Assembly (NCBI GenBank): GCA_030426385.1
Contig: JAUHYI010000016.1
Location: forward strand, 1-64,000
DNA: 64,000 nt
Direction of reading: 5' to 3'
DNA from: Phycisphaerae bacterium
Lineage (GTDB): Bacteria; Planctomycetota; Phycisphaerae; Phycisphaerales; Phycisphaeraceae
Below are positions 54,861-63,573 of the stretch, in pieces. The notes beneath the pieces were generated by a model. That model was not told the DNA's origin, did not search any database, and saw only the letters and a list, made by a program, of their open reading frames with translations. The position numbers were made by a program, and so were the translations under genes. The first letter of the stretch is position 1, and each line of letters opens with the position of its first letter.

Positions 54861-56099
54861 TTATTCGTCTTCGTAGGTGTTTTTGCGGGTGATTTCGAGA
54901 GGCTCTTCGAAGACGCTGCTGTGGGCCAGGGAGCGTTCGATCAGGCCTGGTTCAGATTCGGCAAGAAACGTACCGGGTGCGCCTCGGAGCGCTAAAACTT
55001 TGTCACGTGTTTCGATGGTATTGCCGGTGACGATGAGTCCCTTGATGGGACCGACGGTTGCCTGACTGATCTGTGATTCGGCAAGTAGCTTGACGGCCAC
55101 GAGGCTGTTGGCAAACAGGTTGCCACGAATGCGAGCGCCTTCGCAACCAGCGATGGCGACCTGGCTGGCTGAGTTGTAGCCCTGGCCACCACGGAAGATG
55201 TTGTTCTCGATGACGACACTGTTGGCCACGCCGTCAAGGTGGATGGTACTGGGAAAGCCGATGCCGATGTCAAGAATATCAGGGCCGCGATCGTGGCCGT
55301 TGCCTTCGAAGTAACAACTGGTGATGACGGGTTTGCTGGTGTGTTGGATCACAATGGCGGCGCTGGCATTGCTTTCGAGTCCACTGTTACTGATGAAGAC
55401 GCCGTTGCCACCGATGAGATGAATCCCGCGGCCGTTGCGACTGAAGTACATGCCTTCGATTTTGATGTTATTGAAATGGCTGCGGCCGTAGAGTCCGGCT
55501 TGTCGGCACCAGCGAATGGTGGAGTTGGCAAAACGACTGCTCCAACCCTCGGCATGAACGCCATAGGTTTGGGCCGAAGCGATGTAACAGTTATCCATGT
55601 GAAAATGGTTGTGCCATTTGATGTTGAGTGTGACGTCACCGCCGCTGACGGAGATGTCGCGCATCGCCCCGCCGGAGGTGCTTTCTTTATAGGTTGGGCC
55701 GGTCCAGTTGATGGCGTTTTCGGTGGGAACTTTCTGGATGATGTTGCTGTGATTGGGGCCGTCGCCGACGATCTGAATTTTTTGGGGATTGAGGAAGAGC
55801 CCGGGCTTACCCGCATGGACGACGTTGATCGCTTGGCGAATGAGGTAGGTTCCAGCGGGAACGTGGAGCGGTTTACCAGTATCCCTTGCGACTTCGAGGG
55901 CAGCCTGGAAAGCTGGCTGCCAATCTTCATTGTCGCCGCCGACGTCGAGGGCATGTTGTTGATAGTCAAGGAGACTGACGCGGGTGTCGTGGCCAGCGCT
56001 AGCGGTTTGGGCGAGTGTGACACCTGCGATGAAGACGGCCATCACTGCGAGAACTGGGAAAAAAGTTGTGGCGTATCTGGTGTTGGAACAACTGAACAT
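54861..56099 (-). CDS. Secreted right-handed beta-helix protein B (pectate lyase-like)
   Basis: A 412-residue paralogue of the adjacent protein A, aligned along the whole length: VSLLDYQQHALDVGGDNEDW versus VNIRDFQEHAIDVGGENENW, and YFSRNGRGIHLIGGNGVFIS versus its counterpart. Signal peptide with likely cleavage after TASA. Both share NRGRGI-type coils and FEGNGHxRGP. A tandem duplication followed by divergence is the simplest origin. Likely acts on the same glycan class. Confidence 0.9.
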   Translation of the reverse strand: MFSCSNTRYATTFFPVLAVMAVFIAGVTLAQTASAGHDTRVSLLDYQQHALDVGGDNEDWQPAFQAALEVARDTGKPLHVPAGTYLIRQAINVVHAGKPGLFLNPQKIQIVGDGPNHSNIIQKVPTENAINWTGPTYKESTSGGAMRDISVSGGDVTLNIKWHNHFHMDNCYIASAQTYGVHAEGWSSRFANSTIRWCRQAGLYGRSHFNNIKIEGMYFSRNGRGIHLIGGNGVFISNSGLESNASAAIVIQHTSKPVITSCYFEGNGHDRGPDILDIGIGFPSTIHLDGVANSVVIENNIFRGGQGYNSASQVAIAGCEGARIRGNLFANSLVAVKLLAESQISQATVGPIKGLIVTGNTIETRDKVLALRGAPGTFLAESEPGLIERSLAHSSVFEEPLEITRKNTYEDE

Positions 56100-56236
56100 A
56101 CGATTGGGCTCCGTTAAGGTGCGGAAGTAATGTCACGGCTACGGTCACGACGAATAAGAGAGCGCTGCCGGACAGGATTGTGAAGAGGTATGAGTAGAGG
56201 GGCGCATCGGCGCACCGTTGATGCGTTGATTAAGTT

Positions 56237-57013
56237 TTAATAGGTAGGTAGATCGTTTGTGTAGATGCTTTGTTGCCGGAATCCCCAAAAGATGGGGTCG
56301 CCGGGGTCGGTGTGCGGATGTAGAAAACTGCTGGGCTCTCGGCGGAAGACGTGGCCGTCCATGAACACGAGGTTATGGCCGTCGTTGTGGACTGCGTAAG
56401 CGCGGATGATGTTGACGACATCACTGGGCGCGAAGGTTTCTTCGTTGTGATCGCCAGCCATCATGGTGAGGCTGGGTTGGATGGTGGGTGCCTCGCGTGA
56501 TTGGAGATCGATGAATCCGTTGAAGCCATAACTTGTGCGTGCGATATAGCCCGTGGCGGTGTAGTCCAATCGCCAAGCGGGCTGGAAGTTGAGATAAACA
56601 GGACACCATCCGATGTCGGTCCCGCCGTAGCCTTTGACGAATTCACCAACGCCGTTGATAGGTTTACGAACGTTTACGCCGTCGGGCAGGTAGTCGTAGA
56701 TGACGAGCTGGGAGACCCATGACTCACTCCATCGCGGGCTGATGCCGTAACCGATACTGCCATGGATGCCTTCGCCAAAGCGACCGGGGAGGATGGTGTT
56801 GTAGTCCTCGGCATAAATGTATGTGGCGAGATAAAGGCCACGAAGATTGCTTTTACAGAGCATGTTTCGGGCCGATTCGCGGGCTTTTTTGAGGGCGGGT
56901 TGAAGCAGAGCGATCAGAACCGTGATGATAGCGATCACGACGAGCAGCTCGATGAGCGTGAAAGCACCACGGCACGAAAGCGAGTCATGTTTTTTTCTGA
57001 ATATTTTCAGCAT
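56237..57013 (-). CDS. Prepilin-like protein, H-X9-DG type
   Basis: The 258 residues start [13 protein letters not shown] then [20 protein letters not shown], the prepilin cleavage/methylation motif. The C-terminus carries [17 protein letters not shown], the H-X9-DG motif of planctomycete pilin-like families. It lies between a PEP-CTERM gene upstream and the beta-helix genes downstream, the same order as at 41398-42958. Confidence 0.9.
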   Translation of the reverse strand: MLKIFRKKHDSLSCRGAFTLIELLVVIAIITVLIALLQPALKKARESARNMLCKSNLRGLYLATYIYAEDYNTILPGRFGEGIHGSIGYGISPRWSESWVSQLVIYDYLPDGVNVRKPINGVGEFVKGYGGTDIGWCPVYLNFQPAWRLDYTATGYIARTSYGFNGFIDLQSREAPTIQPSLTMMAGDHNEETFAPSDVVNIIRAYAVHNDGHNLVFMDGHVFRREPSSFLHPHTDPGDPIFWGFRQQSIYTNDLPTY

Positions 57014-57150
57014 GATTTTGCACGCCAGGGGCTTTGAAGGAAGCGATGATCCGTGCGAGCGATGATGAGTTCAGATAACCGTTGTCGTTGTGCTAATGCG
57101 TGGTGTTTTAAGCCAGAAGGTTTGTGATTTTTTTGAGAGCGGTCTTTGCA

Positions 57151-58098
57151 TTACGCTCGACGAGTTCGACGTGAACACATCATGGCAATGCCCAGACCGA
57201 ACAGGCTCAGAGCACCTGGCTCTGGCACAGGATTGGTGCTGGTGATGGTGACATCGTCGAGATAGCTGAAGTGGGGATGGGCAGGGCTTTCCGCATAGTT
57301 GACGGCGTCCTGAGTTTGCCATCGCAGGAACATGCCGTTTAGGCCTTCTTGTGCATTGGCATGTCCATCGGTCCAGGCAAGGTCAGTGAGAACTTGAACG
57401 CCATTGACCCAGACGTTGGCGAGGCGTTGGATGCCGGGGGTGAGGGGGTCGACGTCGGGGGTCACAGCCATGGTGACGTCATACCATTGGTTGTAGGCTT
57501 GGCTGGCAAGAACAACGCCGCCGGAGGTGGCCCCGGAAGAGCTCTGGTCGAGAACGTAGACGATGTTGCCGTTGTCGAGTGGTTGCAGGCCAAAGGGGAT
57601 GCGTCCGCCGTTGTCGACGATACGCAGGTGCATGCCGACGGCATGTTGTACGGTTGTGGTGAGTCCGTTGTGGGCGATGTACCACGAGGCGCTGTAGTAG
57701 ACGGGTTCGTCGCCGCTGACGGAAGAATTCATATTGTTGCGGACCATGTTGTAACCAGTGGAGGTGCCGTTATAGCCCAGCTGGAGTTCGACCGCGCGGT
57801 TGCCTTGGTTGGTGGGGGAGCTGACGTAGTCGACGTTCGTCCACGGTTGACCACCACGCTGAGCCAGGAATACCACCTCGCCACCGATGGTGCCGGTAAT
57901 GTGGTCGGACAAATCATCGTCGTCGACCGGGCCGAGGTCCGCGTCTTCGTAGCCGTTGGTGTCGAAGTACACATCGGCATTGGCGGATGTTTGCATGCCA
58001 CCTGACACGCCGACAACCGCAAGCGCGATGACGGCAGCCATGCGTGTGATGAGCGTGGGCTTGCTATGGAGTTTTGCATTTGTTGGCGTGTGAGTCAT
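57151..58098 (-). CDS. PEP-CTERM sorted exported protein (LamG-like)
   Basis: The 315 residues have a signal peptide (cleavage after QTSANA), one beta-sandwich lectin-like domain (about 45-285; YYSASWYIAHNGLTTTVQHA, YNQWYDVTMAVTPDVDPLTP) and the sorting signal VPEPGALSLFGLGIAMM followed by basic residues. AGGGAGAG precedes the ATG. First structural gene after the regulator, 137 bases downstream. Confidence 0.88.
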   Translation of the reverse strand: MTHTPTNAKLHSKPTLITRMAAVIALAVVGVSGGMQTSANADVYFDTNGYEDADLGPVDDDDLSDHITGTIGGEVVFLAQRGGQPWTNVDYVSSPTNQGNRAVELQLGYNGTSTGYNMVRNNMNSSVSGDEPVYYSASWYIAHNGLTTTVQHAVGMHLRIVDNGGRIPFGLQPLDNGNIVYVLDQSSSGATSGGVVLASQAYNQWYDVTMAVTPDVDPLTPGIQRLANVWVNGVQVLTDLAWTDGHANAQEGLNGMFLRWQTQDAVNYAESPAHPHFSYLDDVTITSTNPVPEPGALSLFGLGIAMMCSRRTRRA

Positions 58099-58183
58099 GG
58101 CTCTCCCTTTCGGTGAATGATGCAGAGTTCGGTTTTTTAATCACAAGCTCGTAATAGGTTCGTATTCGGTCGCAATCGCTGGG

Positions 58184-58225
58184 TCGTTGTGGCGTTATGA
58201 CGTTGTGACGTTGTGACGTTGTGGC
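58184..58225. repeat. Octamer repeat GACGTTGT
   Basis: About four to five 8-base units between the regulator stop and the PEP-CTERM gene. It has no hairpin and no T-run. The same size class as the GTGCCTCT octamers near sufS. Confidence 0.7.
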
Positions 58226-58235
58226 ATTGAATCGT

Positions 58236-59339
58236 TCAGGGCGCGATGGCCGTGGCATTGATCTCGGTCGGCGATGCGGTGGACTCGCGCACGATCAGTT
58301 CGGGGGTCACCGCCTGGACGTGATCCACAGGCTGGTTAGCACAAAGCCGACGAAGCGTTTCAAGAATGAGTTTCGCGACAGTGCTCGAGAAGCTGCTGAC
58401 GGTGGTCGCAGGCGGATCCATGAGCATGGCGTCGGGCAGACCGTCCGTACCGATGACCGACACGTCGTGGCCGACACGCAAGCCTCGGGAAGCCAGGAAG
58501 CGGTAGGTGATAGCCAACTGAACATCGCTGACGATCACTGCGGTCGGTGGCTGTGGATGGTCGAACATCTGTGCCAGTGCGCTGTGTGTATCGCGATCAA
58601 TCGCGGCCGATTGAGCGACCCAATGCGATTCGATGCGTTGGCCACGCTCAGCCATGAGCCGGAAATAGGCTTCACGACGAATAAGAAATGACCAGACGGG
58701 GTTGTCGGGATTGTAGCGGTCGATGAAACCGATGCGGGTGTGGCCGAGTTCCCAGAGGTGCTCGAGTTGCAAGCGTGTCACATCCGCGGAGGTGGTGATG
58801 CAGGGACAGCCATAGGCATGCGGATCATTTTTGGGAAGAAGGCAGACACTGGCAATGGGCGTACGCGAGAACGCAGCGCCGACCAGCGATGCGTTAGCAG
58901 CCAGGAGAATGCAGGCACGGACATCCGATCGATTGGTCAGAGCGTGAGCATCCTCGATGGGAGTTTCGCTGGACAGGCGGTGCAGACGCAAGCCTTGGCC
59001 GTCTTTGCTGATGTGTTCGGAAATAGCTTCGATGACCGAGCCGTGATAGGGACGTTGTCGGGGGTTGTCGCCAACGACGACGAGGTCGATAAATGGGGTG
59101 AGCTGGGCCAGATTGGTGCCGCTGGCTTTGAAATTGCCACGACGGGCACGACGCTCGATCAGGCCGGACTGCTCGAGTCCGCTGAGGATGGTCTGGAGTC
59201 GCCCGAGACTGACATTGTGGGTCTTCATCAATTGCCGAACCGGCGGAAGCGGGCCGCCGGGCTCGAGCCGCATCAGCTCAGCTTCAATGAGCTTGCGTGT
59301 GCGGGTTCGGCTGGATTCTCGGGTCTCGGTTGCGGGCAA
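58236..59339 (-). CDS. GntR/LacI chimeric transcriptional regulator
   Basis: The 367 residues combine an N-terminal winged helix of GntR type (TRKLIEAELMRLEPGGPLPP, VRQLMKTHNVSLGRLQTILS, GLIERRARRGNFKA) with a C-terminal LacI-type sugar-binding domain (LVVVGDNPRQRPYHG, HTRIGFIDRYNP, GHDVSVIGTDGLPDAMLMDP). This is the AraR-like layout. It is divergent from a Gfo/Idh gene and heads the second PEP-CTERM/pilin/lyase unit. Its upstream gap holds phased repeats and palindromes that may be its sites. Confidence 0.9.
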   Translation of the reverse strand: MPATETRESSRTRTRKLIEAELMRLEPGGPLPPVRQLMKTHNVSLGRLQTILSGLEQSGLIERRARRGNFKASGTNLAQLTPFIDLVVVGDNPRQRPYHGSVIEAISEHISKDGQGLRLHRLSSETPIEDAHALTNRSDVRACILLAANASLVGAAFSRTPIASVCLLPKNDPHAYGCPCITTSADVTRLQLEHLWELGHTRIGFIDRYNPDNPVWSFLIRREAYFRLMAERGQRIESHWVAQSAAIDRDTHSALAQMFDHPQPPTAVIVSDVQLAITYRFLASRGLRVGHDVSVIGTDGLPDAMLMDPPATTVSSFSSTVAKLILETLRRLCANQPVDHVQAVTPELIVRESTASPTEINATAIAP

Positions 59340-59355
59340 CGGTTAAACTCCGATG

Positions 59356-59385
59356 TCTGTATCTAATCTGTATCTATTCTGTATC
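59356..59385. promoter_or_regulatory. Three TCTGTATC boxes with exact 11-base phasing
   Basis: TCTGTATC at 59356-59363, 59367-59374 and 59378-59385, each 11 bases apart, 17-46 bases upstream of the regulator start on the minus side. An inverted copy GATACAGA lies at 59515-59522. The phasing and the inverted copy suggest an operator array rather than random repeat. Confidence 0.5.
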
Positions 59386-59490
59386 GATGTGTTCGAGGGG
59401 GTGTTTTCCCCTAAAACCCCAATGTTTTTATGCGTTTTTTCCTAAAAAACAATACTTTTAACTCGAGACAGGCACGATTAGTATATACCG

Positions 59491-59518
59491 TGTTTTACAA
59501 AACATATCATAAATGATA
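59491..59518. promoter_or_regulatory. Two adjacent perfect palindromes upstream of Gfo/Idh gene
   Basis: TGTTTTACAAAACA (59491-59504) and TATCATAAATGATA (59505-59518), each with 6-base arms and a 2-base spacer. They lie directly next to each other, 72-99 bases before the chosen start codon, in an AT-rich zone that also has the GATACAGA box. Likely regulator or promoter region. Confidence 0.5.
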
Positions 59519-59589
59519 CAGATATGCCAGCATTTTGTGATTTTTATCTCGCCCCCCTTTCAATCACGCCCAACCCCGAAAATCCACCC

Positions 59590-60675
59590 ATGAACACAAC
59601 CCCCCAACCCGCCACCCCAAACCCCATCCGTGTGGGCATCGCTGGTCTCGGACGCAGCGGCTGGAATATCCACGCCCGGGCCCTGGGCGAAATGCCCGAT
59701 CTGTTTCAGGTGGTGGCCGTCAGCGATCTGGATGAAGCACGACGCGGCGAAGCAGTGGCCCGCTTCGGCTGCCGAGCGTACACCGCGTTCGAGTCACTGA
59801 TCGGCGATGACGGCGTGGACCTGGTGGTCGTCGCCACCCCAAACCATCTGCACGTCGAACACACGATCGCTGCGGCTGGTGCGGGTCGGCATGTGGTGTG
59901 TGAAAAACCGTTCGCCAGTTGCACCGAAGAGGTCGAACGCGTGAAGGCCGTTGATGAAAAAACCGATCGCGTGATCGCACCATTTCAAAACGCGCGATTC
60001 GAAGCGATGTTTCGCCGCTTGTGCGAGGTCATCGCTTCGGGCGTGCTCGGGCGCATCGTGGAGATCCGACTCGGCGCCCATTCATTCAGTCGACGGTGGG
60101 ACTGGCAAACGCTGCGCGAATTCGGCGGCGGCATCCTGCGAAACACGGGGCCGCATTTTCTTGATCAGATGCTTGTCCTGTTCGGCGACACGCAGCCGGA
60201 AATATTTTGCCGAATGGATCGAGCCCTGTGGTCCGGCGACGCCGAGGACCACGCCAAGGTGATCATGCACGGCCCCGGCGCGCCGTTGATCGATCTGGAA
60301 TTGAGCAGTGCCTGCGCATACGCCCCACCCAAGTGGCTGGTCATGGGCTCATCCGGAGGCATGCAAAGCGATGGACAAACGCTCAACTGGCGTTACGTCG
60401 ATTTCTCAACCATGCCACCGCGCCCCGTCGATCGCCAGCCCACAGCCGGTCGCACCTACAACCGCGATGAACTGAACTGGCAAGAAGAAACATGGACCGT
60501 GCCCGCCCCGCCCACCGACGGCCACGATCCTGCTGTACGCCTTTTTTACCAGGACATCAGCCGCGCCATCCAAACGGCCTCGCCGCTGACGGTCACGATT
60601 GAAAGCGTGGCCCGCCAGATCGCGGTCATCGAACAATGCCACGCCCAGAGTGGGTTTGGTTCCAGCCACGAATAA
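59590..60675 (+). CDS. Gfo/Idh/MocA-family oxidoreductase
   Basis: The 361 residues start RVGIAGLGRSGWNIHARALG (Rossmann GxGxxG), then FQVVAVSDLDEARRGEAVAR, VVATPNHLHVEHTIAAAGAG and VCEKPFASCTEEVER with the EKP motif, and the C-terminal domain FGGGILRNTGPHFLDQMLVL. It belongs with sugar or cyclitol dehydrogenases. A start at 59524 is possible, but its extra residues precede a conserved start and overlap candidate operator DNA, so 59590 is preferred. Followed 53 bases later by an isomerase gene. Confidence 0.93.
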   Translation: MNTTPQPATPNPIRVGIAGLGRSGWNIHARALGEMPDLFQVVAVSDLDEARRGEAVARFGCRAYTAFESLIGDDGVDLVVVATPNHLHVEHTIAAAGAGRHVVCEKPFASCTEEVERVKAVDEKTDRVIAPFQNARFEAMFRRLCEVIASGVLGRIVEIRLGAHSFSRRWDWQTLREFGGGILRNTGPHFLDQMLVLFGDTQPEIFCRMDRALWSGDAEDHAKVIMHGPGAPLIDLELSSACAYAPPKWLVMGSSGGMQSDGQTLNWRYVDFSTMPPRPVDRQPTAGRTYNRDELNWQEETWTVPAPPTDGHDPAVRLFYQDISRAIQTASPLTVTIESVARQIAVIEQCHAQSGFGSSHE

Positions 60676-60728
60676 GTTAAGCTTTCGTTTTCACCTGCTC
60701 CCATTTAAGTTTTACGAAGGCACACCCC

Positions 60729-61610
60729 ATGAAGCTTGGCATCAGTTCATACAGTTACAGTCGCTTAATCACCAGTGGCGAAATGTCCTACGAAGACGTC
60801 ATCGATAAGACCCACGAACTGGGCTTTGAGCTGCTTGAATTTTCCACGATCAAACCACCCGAAGGTGTAACGCTTGCCGACTATGCCGATCGATTGGGAG
60901 CCAAAGCCAAAGCCGTCGGCCTCCCGATTGCGAACTACACCATCGGGGCCGACTTCCTCAACGGCAGCGGTGGCGATCTAGCCGCGGAAATCGAACGAGT
61001 CAAGGGCGAGGTAGACATCGCCCATCGTCTTGGCGCGCCAGGCATGCGTCACGATGCGACCAGTGGTTTTTCCGAGTCGCACAAGGGGCCGCGATCCTTT
61101 GATGCAGCGCTGCCGAGGCTGATCGAAGGCTGCCGCGCGGTCACGCAATACGCGGCCGACCTGGGCATTCACACGATGGTGGAGAACCATGGCTACTTCT
61201 GCCAGGACAGCGAGCGCGTAGAAAAACTCGCCTGCGGCGTGGATCACGAAAACTTCGGCTTATTGGCTGATGTCGGAAATTTTATCTGCGCCGATGAGCA
61301 TCCGGGCCTGGCACTGGGGCGGGTACTGCCCTACGTCAGTCATGTGCATTTCAAGGACTTTCATCTCAAGCCGGGCCATGGCATCCATCCCGGTGAAGGC
61401 TGGCGCGTATCGCGAGGCGGAAATTATTGGCGCGGCTCGATCATCGGTCACGGCGACGTGCCCGTGGCACAATGCATGCGACTGCTGAAAATCGCGGGCT
61501 ACGACGGCGTGGTATCCATCGAGTTTGAAGGCCTGGAAGAACCGCTCACCGGCATCCGCATCGGTCGCGACAACATGCGACGACTGATGGCCATGGAAGT
61601 CGAGGCCTGA
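60729..61610 (+). CDS. Sugar phosphate isomerase/epimerase (xylose isomerase-like TIM barrel)
   Basis: The 293 residues show MKLGISSYSYSRLITSGEMS, LGFELLEFSTIKPPEG, HTMVENHGYFCQDSER, FGLLADVGNFICADEHP and DGVVSIEFEGLEEPLTGIR, the metal-binding barrel of AP-endonuclease-2 type. GAAGG precedes the ATG. The Gfo/Idh plus isomerase pair is the same as at 44426-46326, suggesting a second catabolic route for a related sugar. Confidence 0.92.
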   Translation: MKLGISSYSYSRLITSGEMSYEDVIDKTHELGFELLEFSTIKPPEGVTLADYADRLGAKAKAVGLPIANYTIGADFLNGSGGDLAAEIERVKGEVDIAHRLGAPGMRHDATSGFSESHKGPRSFDAALPRLIEGCRAVTQYAADLGIHTMVENHGYFCQDSERVEKLACGVDHENFGLLADVGNFICADEHPGLALGRVLPYVSHVHFKDFHLKPGHGIHPGEGWRVSRGGNYWRGSIIGHGDVPVAQCMRLLKIAGYDGVVSIEFEGLEEPLTGIRIGRDNMRRLMAMEVEA

Positions 61611-61616
61611 TCCAAT

Positions 61617-63077
61617 CTACAGCAAACTGGGGTACGCCCTACCGGCGATGAGTGTTTCACCATCGGTGAATCCCTCGGGCCGACCAGACAATTCCGCAAT
61701 CATGCGCTCTCGCCATCGAGCCACATTATTGGCATGAGCAGGCGATGCAATGAGGTCATGACACTCATTGGGATCCGCATCGAGATCGAACAGTTGCTCA
61801 AGACCGGATTGCGTGTACCAGATATATTTCTCACGACCATCGGTGAGATAGTGGTTGGCTTGATGAGTGCCATAGCATGTCGCGTGTTCGCCGTGAAGAT
61901 ACTCACGCCAGTTTGGATTTTCATCACGCAACAATGGCGCAAGGCTGCGGCCGTCCACGCCGTCGGGGATCGGCGTGCCCGACAAATCCAGAAGCGTGGG
62001 CATGATGTCTTCGAGACAGGCAGCCTCGTGAATCACACGACCACTATTCGTGGCTTCGGTGCACATCCCCTGAGGCAAGCGAAAGATCAAAGGCACACGC
62101 GAGGAGGCTTCGTAAGGATACGTTTTGCGAAACAGGTAATGATCGCCGAGCATTTCGCCGTGATCGGACGTGAACGCAATGATGGTGTTGTCGATCGCAC
62201 GACAGCCGGTGAGCGGATCGATGGCCGCAGTTAATCCCTGCAATATTCGACAAATCTGATCGTCGACGTGATTGATAAGCCCATAGTATGCGGCTCGCGT
62301 CGACTTGAGCGCTTCGCCGGTGAGATGCACACGATCGCTATCGACAGCAAAACCGCGCTCGCCTTGCGTCGGCGGCTGGGCCCAGTCGCCAATCTCAGCT
62401 GCCGGGGTGTCCAGCCGCAAGTAACGGTCCATGTAAAACCCCGGCGGGCATAACGGCGGATGCGGCGCAATGAAAGATACCGTGAGGAAAAACGGCGCGG
62501 CAGGATCTCGCCATGTATCGAGGAATCGCAGGGCTTCATCGGCAGTGCGATAGGTCGGATGCTCAGTCTCGTCGAGATGCCATGGCCGCGCGGTCCAACC
62601 ATTGGCGGACAAGCCGTGACCATCAGGAGCCGCAGGCATGTGCGGCAGCGCGTGATGCGGAAGGTGATGAGCATGGTCGTCGACGTGGACCATGTGGTCG
62701 TAGCCGAAGCGTTTGCGTGAAGGGTGCTGGTGCATGGGCCTGCCCACAAGCGCGGTGTGGTAGCCAGCCGCGCGGAGTTCACCGGGGAGCGTGTGGTCCG
62801 GGTGCCACGGCACGTTTTCCTCATACCCCACCATGCCATGCGTCGCGGGGAACTGCCCCGATAAAAGCGATCGCCGCGCGGGGATGCATGACGGACACGT
62901 TGAGTACGCATGAGAAAACCGAGCACCGCCCGCGGCCAATGCATCGAGCGTCGGCGTCATCAAACAAGGATGGCCATCGATGCCCAGACAATCGCCCCGC
63001 TGTTGATCGGTCATGATAAGCAGGATATTGGGGCGAACAGCAGCGCGGTCGGTCGTAGGGCTTGGTTTTTCAAACAT
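61617..63077 (-). CDS. Sulfatase (type I, Cys FGly)
   Basis: About 486 residues. RPNILLIMTDQQRGDCLGID, the FGly motif STCPSCIPARRSLLSG (C-I-P-A-R) and IIAFTSDHGEMLGDHYLFRK define an alkaline-phosphatase-fold sulfatase. The ATG at 63077 gives a typical N-terminus; the frame is open to 63143 but those residues are not sulfatase-like. No signal peptide is evident. It is convergent with the isomerase, whose stop lies 6 bases away. Confidence 0.93.
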   Translation of the reverse strand: MFEKPSPTTDRAAVRPNILLIMTDQQRGDCLGIDGHPCLMTPTLDALAAGGARFSHAYSTCPSCIPARRSLLSGQFPATHGMVGYEENVPWHPDHTLPGELRAAGYHTALVGRPMHQHPSRKRFGYDHMVHVDDHAHHLPHHALPHMPAAPDGHGLSANGWTARPWHLDETEHPTYRTADEALRFLDTWRDPAAPFFLTVSFIAPHPPLCPPGFYMDRYLRLDTPAAEIGDWAQPPTQGERGFAVDSDRVHLTGEALKSTRAAYYGLINHVDDQICRILQGLTAAIDPLTGCRAIDNTIIAFTSDHGEMLGDHYLFRKTYPYEASSRVPLIFRLPQGMCTEATNSGRVIHEAACLEDIMPTLLDLSGTPIPDGVDGRSLAPLLRDENPNWREYLHGEHATCYGTHQANHYLTDGREKYIWYTQSGLEQLFDLDADPNECHDLIASPAHANNVARWRERMIAELSGRPEGFTDGETLIAGRAYPSLL

Positions 63078-63286
63078 AAATTTTCTAACGTTAAAGGAAC
63101 GACAAACCTGGCAACATCGCGAACACATCACAGCGATTCGCACGCCCCCTCACAAACGCTTGACCAATTGACCATTCGCGTGTCGCATGTCACCGTGATG
63201 CCCGCCCGAACAACAGCATAGTGCCCGCCAAACACAATTCAAGAATAAGGCCATGCCACCCCACACTACACCCCACACTTTTCGGC

Positions 63287-63390
63287 TCAATTGCAGTCGC
63301 TGGCGTCGAACTGGAGGTCGAGCTTGGTGATGCGGCCACGTAATTCGGCGCTTTTGCTGGCGAATGCAAGGTAGTGGTTCACTTTAACGA
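63287..63390 (-). pseudogene. C-terminal remnant of a gene cut by a palindromic repeat
   Basis: A minus-strand frame reads LVKVNHYLAFASKSAELRGR and then a short ITKLDLQFDASDCN tail before TGA. It looks like the C-terminus of a larger protein: good codon use and no start. Upstream the frame enters the palindrome at 63391-63440 and reaches a TAA at 63451. I do not recognise the protein. Confidence 0.4.
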
Positions 63391-63452
63391 GACCGTCAGG
63401 GAGCGGGTTTCCAACAGGCTTGGCCCGCTCCCTGACGGTCGCGGCTCGTTAA
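63384..63452. repeat. Large palindromic repeat with 17-base perfect arms
   Basis: GACCGTCAGGGAGCGGG (63391-63407) and CCCGCTCCCTGACGGTC (63424-63440) with a 16-base loop; outer TTAACGAG (63384-63391) and CTCGTTAA (63445-63452) pair around a CGCG insertion. I recall very similar elements between genes of other planctomycetes, but a search is needed. Confidence 0.8.
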
Positions 63453-63573
63453 GCATTTCAAAATGTACCACTGCCGAATGCAAACTATCGATAGGTTGTT
63501 GGCGACCGCTCTGAAGTTTATAGTTACTGTGACTGTTACGGTTGAGTTTGCGATTTTCCGACGGTCCACCATT

